From contig JAABRY010000016.1 in NCBI GenBank assembly GCA_011390645.1, positions 1-40,333 on the forward strand: a stretch of 40,333 nucleotides of DNA. Direction: 5' to 3'. Positions 8,060 through 15,820 of the stretch are shown here, in pieces. The DNA comes from Gemmatimonadota bacterium (lineage in GTDB: Bacteria > Gemmatimonadota > Gemmatimonadetes > Gemmatimonadales > GWC2-71-9). The translations under genes were made by a program, and so were the position numbers. How positions within the stretch are numbered: the stretch's first letter is position 1; each line of letters starts with the position of its first letter. The notes below the pieces were generated by a model that had not been told where the DNA came from, made no database searches, and saw only the letters and a program-made list of their open reading frames with translations.

Positions 8060-9361
8060 TCATGGCAGCACGGTGAGGTGCATCAAGTTTTCGACGTACG
8101 GATGGTCTGAGCAGACCAAGAGGTAGTCCCCCGGCTCAAGAAAGGTGTGGCGGAGGATCTTGCCGGGCTCCGCACTGAGGCGTCCAAGCGGTGCGAGGGC
8201 GCGGATTGAATTGTCCGGGTCAATGGTGGCGAGTGCAACGAAGTGATCCGACCCGCTGCGGCTGGCCCAGCGCACGGTGTCACCTGCTCGCACGGTGGCA
8301 CTGGCTTTGACCCAGTAGTCTCCCCACCCTGACTCCGCCGCAAGGAAGTCCACCACCGTGAAGGCGATCGGGTCCAGTTGGGTCCCCATCACGGAGGCTG
8401 ATGCCACGAAATCATCAGCGGAGCGACTGGCATCAATGGGAAGTCCTCCCCGACTGATGCCAAGATGGTCTGCCAGCAGGATGCCCGAGTTGATCGGTTC
8501 GCCCTGTCGGGTCAGGAGCGACCAGGTGACAGGTGCCCCGGGGACAAGATTGCCGTGGATGTCGGTCACCCGCGAGGTGAGGGCGACGTCGCCCTCCGTG
8601 CCGCGTGGGTAGACGGGCGCGGTGCCACCCCAGGCGTTGAGCGGATCCCAGACGAGCGCCACCGGAGGGCCCGGCCTGGCAGTAGCAAAGAAGTCGACTC
8701 GGGGCCCTCCCCATCCGTATGCCTTGAGGCTCAGCCGCGTCATCTGCTGACCTGCCACGACGCTCAATCGCCAGGTGGCGCGCACCAGTCCGGAGGCATC
8801 CGTGACCGGGGAGTCGGCTGCGACGCTCTCCGTGTCCCAATCCACCGGGATACCCACGACGGGGGCCCCCTGCCACGTCACTCTGGCCCGGAGCTCGGAG
8901 GCTAATGGTTGGCCGACGACGCCCTGCTGCAGGTTGCCACCGAGCACCTCAACTACGGGATGGCTGGCCTTCACCTCGAAGGTGACCTTGGCGTCGAGCC
9001 GACCGGCGACAGAGGCCGAGGCGCGCTTGGTCCCGATGAGCGACAGGGGCAGGGTCCAGGTAGCCCGCGCAATCCCCTCGGCGTCCGTCGGACCGTTGCC
9101 GATGATCGAACCGTAGGTAGTCTGCCAGTCGACTATGACGCCCGGAGCAGGTCGGCCCAGGATTGTCACCTGCACGCTGAGTGGCTCGGTGAGTGCCGTC
9201 CCTGTCATCCCGTGCTGGTTGTTGCCCGACGCTGCGAGGAGGGTGAGCTCCCGAGCGTCGGCAGCGGTGGGGGGCGCGTCACCGCACCCGGCCGTGAGGA
9301 GCCCGAGCAGGAGGGAGAGGCTGACGGTGGGACGGAGTGAGCAACGCGAGGCAGGATGCAT
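8060..9361 (-). CDS. Paralogous Big-domain lipoprotein with a plastocyanin-like C-terminal domain
   Basis: LLLGLLTAGCGDA lipobox; C-term VKASATVRAGDTVRWASRSGSDHFVALA...LEPGDYLLVCSDHPYVENLMHLTVLP, cupredoxin-like. Start ATG 9361. Confidence 0.8.
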   Translation of the reverse strand: MHPASRCSLRPTVSLSLLLGLLTAGCGDAPPTAADARELTLLAASGNNQHGMTGTALTEPLSVQVTILGRPAPGVIVDWQTTYGSIIGNGPTDAEGIARATWTLPLSLIGTKRASASVAGRLDAKVTFEVKASHPVVEVLGGNLQQGVVGQPLASELRARVTWQGAPVVGIPVDWDTESVAADSPVTDASGLVRATWRLSVVAGQQMTRLSLKAYGWGGPRVDFFATARPGPPVALVWDPLNAWGGTAPVYPRGTEGDVALTSRVTDIHGNLVPGAPVTWSLLTRQGEPINSGILLADHLGISRGGLPIDASRSADDFVASASVMGTQLDPIAFTVVDFLAAESGWGDYWVKASATVRAGDTVRWASRSGSDHFVALATIDPDNSIRALAPLGRLSAEPGKILRHTFLEPGDYLLVCSDHPYVENLMHLTVLP

Positions 9362-9531
9362 GGTGGGCCACCCGTGGGAAGGCAGGAGTGATTGCAGGAC
9401 AGCACGACCGCCTCGGTGCGGGCCGGTCTGGATGGGCGTATACTTTGCAAGCACGCGACAGTGGCCCCCCGTCGGGTCCAGGCAATCCCGTCGCGCCGCC
9501 TCTTGATTCAGACGCGCAATCACACGGACAA

Positions 9532-10146
9532 ATGCGCCAACACGCCCGGTTGGAGGGCCTCGTGGATCCGTGGGCCGACCCTGATATCACCGAAATGCTG
9601 CGGGCGTGGGGTGAGGGCGATCAGGACGCTCCGGATCGTTTCATGCCCTTGGTCTACGAGCAGCTCCGTAGGCTGGCCCGCCGGCACCTCCGCGGCGAGG
9701 TTGCGGGGCACACCCTGGACACCTCGAGTCTCGTCCACGAGGCGTACCTGCGGCTCGAGGCACAGACGCGGACCCGATGGAACAATCGGGCCCACTTCTT
9801 CGCCATGGCCTCACGGACCATGCGTCGCGTGCTCACCGACCACGCCCGTCGCCACGCTGCCCTCCGCCGTGGGGGGGGGGGCGCTTCGGTGATTCCACGT
9901 GCGCTCGACGGACTCGACTTGCCAGCCGGGGAGCGCTCGGCGCTACTCATCGCACTGGACGAGGCCCTGACGCGGCTTGCTGTCGTGGATCCCATGATGG
10001 CCCGCGTGGTGGAGTGCCGCTTCTTTGGAGGCCTGACGGAGGAGGAGGCTGCCGAGGCGCTAGGTGTCTCCCGACGCACGGTCAGCCGGGAATGGGCGAC
10101 CGCCCGAGGGTGGCTCTGGCAGGAGCTGCACGGTGACGCTGCCTGA
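9532..10146 (+). CDS. ECF-type RNA polymerase sigma factor (TIGR02999-like)
   Basis: DTSSLVHEAYLRLEAQTRTRWNNRAHFFAMASRTMRRVLTDHARRHAA and RVVECRFFGGLTEEEAAEALGVSRRTVSREWATARGWL; ATG 9532. Confidence 0.9.
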   Translation: MRQHARLEGLVDPWADPDITEMLRAWGEGDQDAPDRFMPLVYEQLRRLARRHLRGEVAGHTLDTSSLVHEAYLRLEAQTRTRWNNRAHFFAMASRTMRRVLTDHARRHAALRRGGGGASVIPRALDGLDLPAGERSALLIALDEALTRLAVVDPMMARVVECRFFGGLTEEEAAEALGVSRRTVSREWATARGWLWQELHGDAA

Positions 10147-12280
10147 ACCCGATTGGGCTATCGTCAAGGCGTTGCATCTGGATGCGGAGGCGTGTGCGCC
10201 GGAGGATCGCCAGGCCTTCCTGACGGCCCGCTGTGCTGATCCCGTCGTGCGCGCCGCTGCGGAGCGGTTGCTGCGCGCGTCAGACGCGGCGCGCCGTGCC
10301 GGTTTCCTCGACGAGCCCGCCCCAGCGTTTGCCGCCCCGCTCTTCGGCGAGGATCCCGCACCGGCGGAGGCGATTCCGGGCGCCCTGCAGGCGGCGCTCG
10401 CCGACCGCTACCGCATCGAGCGGGAGATCGGCCGCGGTGGGATGGCGGTCGTCTACCTGGCAGTCGACCTGCGTCACCGCCGTGAGGTCGCGCTCAAGGT
10501 ATTGCCGGCCGAACGCCTGCTGGACGGCAATGCGGAACGAAACGTGGCGCGATTCGAACGCGAGATCGGCTTTGTGGCGCGGCTCTCCCACCCCAACATC
10601 CTCCCCCTCCACGACTCCGGCGTGGCGGCAGGCGCCCTCTATTATGTGACGCCCTATGCCCAGGAGGAGAGCCTGCGTGGTCGACTCCAGCGCGAGGGGC
10701 GATTGTCGGTGGCCGAGACGATGTGCGTTCTCCGGGATGTCACCCGCGCCCTCGCCCATGCCCACGCCCACGGTCTGGTGCACCGGGACATCAAGCCCGG
10801 CAATATCCTCTTCGGTCCGGATGGCGACGCGCTGGTGGCGGATTTCGGGATCGCCAAGTTGGTCGCGGCGGTCGCGGAGGTCGAGTCGTCGCCCGATGTG
10901 ACCCTGACCGAGCACGGACGGGTCCTTGGGACCCCGACGTACCTCGCCCCAGAGCAGATCGGTGATACGGCAACGGTGGACCATCGCGCCGATCTCTACG
11001 CGCTCGGCGTGGTGGCCTACGAGATGCTCACCGGGGCACCGCCCTTCACCGCGCGACGACCCCACGAGCTCCTGGTCGCGCACCTCACCGAGGTACCGGC
11101 GCTGCTCGCCAGCCGTCGCCCCGGCCTCCCGGTTGGGTTGTCGGAACTGGTGCATCGTCTGCTGGCCAAGCAGCCAGAGGCAAGGTGCTTCGATGCGAGC
11201 GAGGTCCTGCAGGCGCTTGATGCCGTGGACCGCGCTGCCCACCCACGCCGGTCAGCCGCGAATACATCCCCCCCCCAGAGGGCGCGGACAGCCGAGCCGC
11301 GCACGCACAGCGCAGAAGCTGCTGGCCACTTTCTCAAGGGGCGGTTCCTCGCGAACACCAGGCAACGTGATGGCCTCAGGCTGGCACAGGCGCAATTCGA
11401 GGCGGCGGTAGCCCTCGACCAGGGCTTCGCCGAGGCGCACGCCGGCATTGCGGATGTGCACGTGCTGCAGGGCATCTTCGGGATGGCTCGGCCCCGCGAC
11501 GCCCTCAGGCTGGCCCGTGCCTCTGCGGAAAGGGCCCTTGCGATCGCACCAGATCTGGTCGAGGCGCGAGCTGCCTTGGCACATGCGCTCACGGTGTTCG
11601 GCTGGGAGTGGCGTCGCGCCGAAGAAGAGTTCACCAGGGTGATCGCAAGCGATCCCTCGTTTCCAGCCGCCCGGATGTACTACGCCGGCCACTTGCACTC
11701 CACTGGGCGTCCCGGCCCAGCGCTGGCCCAACTCGAGGTGGCGCGTTCCCTCGACCCGTTGACGCCGATCGGTATGCTGAGCGGGCGCGTCTACGTCGAT
11801 CGACACCAGCCCGACGCCGCCCTTCAGGTGCTACTTGAGGAGGTGCGCCTCGATCCTCGGCGCGACGTGGCGCACCAACTGCTTGGTCATGCCTACCTGC
11901 AGAAGGGGATGGCCGCTGATGCGGTCGCGGCGATGGAACGAGCGGCGGCACTCAGTGGCCCTCGCGACACGGCACAACTCGCCTACGTGCGCGCCGTCAC
12001 CGGCGACGTGCAGATCGCACGCCGTCTTCTCGCACCGATCGAGGAAGACCGGGACACGGCTGCGGTGCTGGGGTTCCATCTCGCGATGGCCCATGCCGGA
12101 CTCGGCGAGATCGACACGGCGTTCGACTGGCTGGAGGCGGCCTACCGCGAGCGCGGTTCCTTCATGTCGGTACTCGCGGTGTCGACCGGCTTCGATCAAC
12201 TGCGCGATGACCCGCGCTTCCCCGCGCTGCTCGAGCGCATGGGGCTCGGGATGGTGATCCGACCACTACCGATTGGGTGA
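10133..12280 (+). CDS. Serine/threonine protein kinase with C-terminal TPR-like repeats
   Basis: IGRGGMAVVYLA, VALKVLPAE, LVHRDIKPGNILFG, VADFGIAKL, GTPTYLAPEQI; C-term FLKGRFLANTRQRDGLRLAQAQFEAAVALDQGFAEAHAGIADVH. GTG start overlaps the sigma gene by 14 bp. Confidence 0.9.
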   Translation: MTLPEPDWAIVKALHLDAEACAPEDRQAFLTARCADPVVRAAAERLLRASDAARRAGFLDEPAPAFAAPLFGEDPAPAEAIPGALQAALADRYRIEREIGRGGMAVVYLAVDLRHRREVALKVLPAERLLDGNAERNVARFEREIGFVARLSHPNILPLHDSGVAAGALYYVTPYAQEESLRGRLQREGRLSVAETMCVLRDVTRALAHAHAHGLVHRDIKPGNILFGPDGDALVADFGIAKLVAAVAEVESSPDVTLTEHGRVLGTPTYLAPEQIGDTATVDHRADLYALGVVAYEMLTGAPPFTARRPHELLVAHLTEVPALLASRRPGLPVGLSELVHRLLAKQPEARCFDASEVLQALDAVDRAAHPRRSAANTSPPQRARTAEPRTHSAEAAGHFLKGRFLANTRQRDGLRLAQAQFEAAVALDQGFAEAHAGIADVHVLQGIFGMARPRDALRLARASAERALAIAPDLVEARAALAHALTVFGWEWRRAEEEFTRVIASDPSFPAARMYYAGHLHSTGRPGPALAQLEVARSLDPLTPIGMLSGRVYVDRHQPDAALQVLLEEVRLDPRRDVAHQLLGHAYLQKGMAADAVAAMERAAALSGPRDTAQLAYVRAVTGDVQIARRLLAPIEEDRDTAAVLGFHLAMAHAGLGEIDTAFDWLEAAYRERGSFMSVLAVSTGFDQLRDDPRFPALLERMGLGMVIRPLPIG

Positions 12281-12844
12281 TCACTCTGGGCGGAACGTCA
12301 CATCCATCCGCACCACGATCTCCTCGTTCATCTTGAGTGTCCCGAACAACTTGGAGAGCCCGCCGATCTCGTAGTCCTTGAGATTCATCGGCGTGCGCCC
12401 GCTGAACCGCACCTGATCCCCCGAGCGCCACACCCACCCCGTCACCGCCTGCTCGCGCTGTACGCCGTGGATTGTGAACGTCCCGCGCAATGTGACGGGA
12501 ATCGAATCCGCGTCCGCCGCGCCGGCACCAACCGCAGCCAGATCAAAGCGAATCACTGGAAACCGCTCTACCTCGAGCGACGAGCGCATGTCCTTGTCGC
12601 GGCGACCGTTGCCGGTCTCCATCGTGGCAGCGTCGGCCTCGACCCAGCCGCGTACGGCCTCGATATCCGCACCACCGACCAGCGCCCCGCGCACGCTGGC
12701 CGTGGTGCCCGTGAACGAACCCAGTGTCCCGCGGCCATCGAAGGCAACCTCGCCACTCGTGAGCCGCATCGCGGGGATCGCTTGTGCGTGCACCTGGGCA
12801 CTCGCGAGGAGCGTGGCCGCAACCAGAAGTCCTGCGCATTTCAT
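12281..12844 (-). CDS. YceI-family periplasmic lipid-binding-like protein
   Basis: SGEVAFDGRGTLGSFTGTTASVRG...MRSSLEVERFPVIRFDLAAV...LRGTFTIHGVQREQAVTGWV...LKDYEIGGLSKLFGTLKMNEEIVVRMDVTF. Confidence 0.93.
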   Translation of the reverse strand: MKCAGLLVAATLLASAQVHAQAIPAMRLTSGEVAFDGRGTLGSFTGTTASVRGALVGGADIEAVRGWVEADAATMETGNGRRDKDMRSSLEVERFPVIRFDLAAVGAGAADADSIPVTLRGTFTIHGVQREQAVTGWVWRSGDQVRFSGRTPMNLKDYEIGGLSKLFGTLKMNEEIVVRMDVTFRPE

Positions 12845-13326
12845 GTCTCACCTCGATCACTGGGGAATGCCGAGCCTGACCGACTCGGTTCCGATCCGGA
12901 CCATATCGAGCGTGCGGTCGCCTCGAACGATGCCGCGTGGGTATCCGCCCACGCGTTGCACGCCGCTTCCTCCGCCGCTCGAAAGGCGGGTGAGAGGATA
13001 TACCCCACGAGGTAGCGAGTGATCTGTCCCTCCTGCCGGATCAGGTGAGCGACCTCGTGCGCCAGCAGCCACCCCGACGGCCGCCCCTCATCCCCCACGC
13101 CGAGATGTACCACGCGCCCCACCCCGATACCGGCGTGCCGACCAGGTCGGCCAGGGTTGATGAGCCGATTCAACCAGGTGTTGCGCCGGATCAGGTACCT
13201 GAACGACACCCCACCCTGCTGATGATGGATGCACCCGTGGCCCCGCTCGGACCAGAAGAGGTCCACGCAGGCGGCGAGAAGGCCGATCAAGACAACCGAG
13301 GCGACGAACATGCTGCATCCTAACAT
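12841..13326 (-). CDS. Putative membrane-anchored zinc metallopeptidase (HExxH)
   Basis: N-terminal hydrophobic SMFVASVVLIGLLAACV; LLAHEVAHLIRQ...AFRAAEEAACNAWADTHAA; 4-nt overlap with yceI. Confidence 0.7.
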   Translation of the reverse strand: MLGCSMFVASVVLIGLLAACVDLFWSERGHGCIHHQQGGVSFRYLIRRNTWLNRLINPGRPGRHAGIGVGRVVHLGVGDEGRPSGWLLAHEVAHLIRQEGQITRYLVGYILSPAFRAAEEAACNAWADTHAASFEATARSIWSGSEPSRSGSAFPSDRGET

Positions 13327-13445
13327 CGCAGCCGGCTGCGGTTCCTCCGGGGACCTCACCGCATCAGGACGAACGCCTGGAAATGTCCTCCATGCACCGA
13401 ACGGTTCCGCTAGATTTCAGGCAGTTCCCCAACGCGGAGTTGGTC

Positions 13446-14264
13446 ATGTCCTGGCCTGTTCGCTCCTCCCTCCTGACGCTCGCCGCGGTGCTGGCGTGCG
13501 CCCCCTCTGAAGATCATTCCGTGCCTCATTGGGACTATGCCGATCTCGGTCCTGGCAAGTGGGGCGCGCTCGATCCCGACTTCGCCACCTGCGCGACCGG
13601 GGCTGCGCAATCGCCGATCGACGTGCGTGATGTGGTGGCGGCGCCGGTGGGCGCGTTGCGCGCTGATTTCGGCCCTGCCGAACTGCGCATCGTCCATAAC
13701 GAACATGTCGCCGACATTCTCAATACCGGGCATTCGGTGCAGGTGAACTATCCGGATGGTGACACCCTCGTCGTCGGCAACGATCGCTACGCCTTGTTGC
13801 AGTATCACTTCCACAGCCCGAGCGAGCATCTCCTCGAGGGACGGCCCTTTCCCGCCGAGGTGCACTTCGTCCATCGCGCGCCAGACGGGCGACTCGCCGT
13901 GGTGGGAGTGCTGATCGAGGAGGGGGCAGCGAATCCGGCGTACGCTCCGGTCTGGGAGAACCTGCCGCCGACCAAGGGCGTCGAGGTCCACCTGGAGGAT
14001 GTGATGGTGGATGTCGACGCCTTGTTGCCTGTGGACCACGCGAGCTATCGCTACGCCGGGTCCCTGACCACACCGCCGTGCTCGGAAGGGGTGACGTGGA
14101 TCGTGATGCGGACACCGGTCACGCTGTCGTCCACCCAACTCGCCCAACTCCGGGCCGTGCTTTCCGGGAACAATCGTCCGATCCAGCCAATGAATGGCCG
14201 GCGGGTGATGCGCGACGACATCGCCGAGACTGATTTGCCTGCGCTGGGCATCGCACCACGCTGA
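13446..14264 (+). CDS. Alpha-type carbonic anhydrase, probable lipoprotein
   Basis: AAQSPIDVRDVV, LLQYHFHSPSEHLLEGRPFPAEVHFVHRAPDG, YRYAGSLTTPPCSEGVTWIVM; lipobox LAAVLACAP. Confidence 0.95.
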   Translation: MSWPVRSSLLTLAAVLACAPSEDHSVPHWDYADLGPGKWGALDPDFATCATGAAQSPIDVRDVVAAPVGALRADFGPAELRIVHNEHVADILNTGHSVQVNYPDGDTLVVGNDRYALLQYHFHSPSEHLLEGRPFPAEVHFVHRAPDGRLAVVGVLIEEGAANPAYAPVWENLPPTKGVEVHLEDVMVDVDALLPVDHASYRYAGSLTTPPCSEGVTWIVMRTPVTLSSTQLAQLRAVLSGNNRPIQPMNGRRVMRDDIAETDLPALGIAPR

Positions 14265-14332
14265 CACATGCGTGAGGCAGGGTCGCGCCGCCATGGGTGG
14301 AACGGCGCGACCCGATCCCCTACCATTCCGTC

Positions 14333-15718
14333 GTGACTCATACCCTGTCCACCGACCCCGCCGTCCGTCAGGCCTACGCCGCCGATGCCTCCGGCCTGAT
14401 CCTCACGCCCGATGCAGTCGCCCGGCCAGCGAGCGCCGCAGAGGTCGCCGACATCATGCGCGAGGCCGCCGCCAGCACGACGGCGGTGACCGCCGCCGGT
14501 GGGCAATCCTCGATGACCGGTGGCTCGATCACCGACCACGGCATCCTCCTGTCGTTGCGCGCGATGGACCGCGTACTGGACCTCGACCCGGTCGCCGGTC
14601 GCGTCCGCGTGGAACCCGGCATCGGCGTAGCTGACCTCAAGCGCCGCCTCGCCGCGGAGGGCTTCCTCTTCGCCCCCGACCCGACCAGCGAGGAAGAAGC
14701 CGCACTCGGCGGGTCGATCGCCTGCAATGCGTCCGGTGCGCGCTCGTTGCGCTACGGCGCCACCCGGCGCCATGTCACCGGGCTCACCGTGGTGCTTGCC
14801 AGTGGCGAGACCGTGGAGCTCCGTCGCCCAGCGCTCGAGAAAAACACCGTGGGCTACGCACCCGTGCACGACCCCGTGGACTGGTTCATCGGCAGCGAAG
14901 GGACGCTGGGGATCGTCGTCGCCGCCGAATTGGCACTGCTTCCGCTCCCCGAACGGGTCACGGGACTCGGCATTCCCTTCGCCGACGAGGCCGACGCGCT
15001 GCGCTTCGTGGTGGCCGCACGCGAGGGGATGCGGACGGGTGCGGTGGCGCCACGCTGCCTCGAGCTTCTCGATGCGCGCGCCCTGGAGCTGGTTCGCGCG
15101 GGTGAGGGGGGGGGACAATGGCTGGGCCAGGCCTTTGTGTATACCGAGGAAGAACACCCGGGCGATCGCGACCTCGACTTCGATGCCTGGCTCGCGCTCG
15201 CCGAAGCACATCACGCGCAAGTGGACGACATCCTCGTCTTCGATGACGACGCCAAGATCCGCACGGCCCGGCTGCTGCGGCATGATGTGCCCGCCACCAT
15301 GGCCGAGCGCGGCAACGCGTTCGCGCCGCAGGGCGGGCGGCGCGTCGGCACCGACTGGGCCGTGCCCTACCCGCGCCTCGCCGAGGCGATTGGCGTGGCG
15401 CGCGACTGCATCGCGCGCCACGGGCTCCCGCTCCCGGTGATGTATGGCCACGCGGGCAACGGCCATCCGCACATGGACTTCGTGGCGCATGACGCCGACG
15501 AGTTGCACCGCGTGGAGACGGCGATCCGCGAAACCCTCGAGCGGATCATCGCGATGGGCGGCACCGTGGCGGCGGAGCACGGGATCGGCAAGATCAAGCG
15601 ACAGTGGCTCCCGTTGCAGCTCAGCCCAATGCAACTCACCGCGCAGCGTGCCTTGAAGCAGGCACTCGATCCGGACGGGATCCTGGCGCCGGGGAATGTG
15701 TGGGGGGGGGAGGGGTGA
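14333..15718 (+). CDS. FAD-linked oxidase, GlcD/D-lactate dehydrogenase-like
   Basis: AAGGQSSMTGGSITDHGILLSLRAMDRVLDLD, GGSIACNASGARSLRYGATRRHVTGL, YGHAGNGHPHMDF, AAEHGIGKIKRQWL; GTG start at 14333. Confidence 0.92.
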   Translation: MTHTLSTDPAVRQAYAADASGLILTPDAVARPASAAEVADIMREAAASTTAVTAAGGQSSMTGGSITDHGILLSLRAMDRVLDLDPVAGRVRVEPGIGVADLKRRLAAEGFLFAPDPTSEEEAALGGSIACNASGARSLRYGATRRHVTGLTVVLASGETVELRRPALEKNTVGYAPVHDPVDWFIGSEGTLGIVVAAELALLPLPERVTGLGIPFADEADALRFVVAAREGMRTGAVAPRCLELLDARALELVRAGEGGGQWLGQAFVYTEEEHPGDRDLDFDAWLALAEAHHAQVDDILVFDDDAKIRTARLLRHDVPATMAERGNAFAPQGGRRVGTDWAVPYPRLAEAIGVARDCIARHGLPLPVMYGHAGNGHPHMDFVAHDADELHRVETAIRETLERIIAMGGTVAAEHGIGKIKRQWLPLQLSPMQLTAQRALKQALDPDGILAPGNVWGGEG

Positions 15719-15732
15719 GGGGTGAGGGGTGA
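15712..15732. repeat. Tandem heptamer (GGGGTGA)x3 spanning the stop codon of the FAD oxidase
   Basis: GGGGTGAGGGGTGAGGGGTGA; the first TGA is the annotated stop. Confidence 0.9.
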
Positions 15733-15741
15733 GGGGGAACA

Positions 15742-15789
15742 GGGGTGAAACGTGAAAGGTGGATTCCCTTCCGTTTCACCTTTCACCCC
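15742..15789. terminator. Hairpin between convergent genes (candidate bidirectional terminator)
   Basis: GGGGTGAAACGTGAAAGG (15742-15759) and CGTTTCACCTTTCACCCC (15772-15789) pair with 9+6 bp around one mismatch; no clear poly-T tail. Confidence 0.55.
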
Positions 15790-15820
15790 GCGCGGCCGCA
15801 GGTCGCGTTCCCCCCTTCCC

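Noticed and set aside
14051-15634. 527-aa minus-strand ORF
   Set aside because: Antisense shadow of carbonic anhydrase and FAD oxidase genes; no domain signature.
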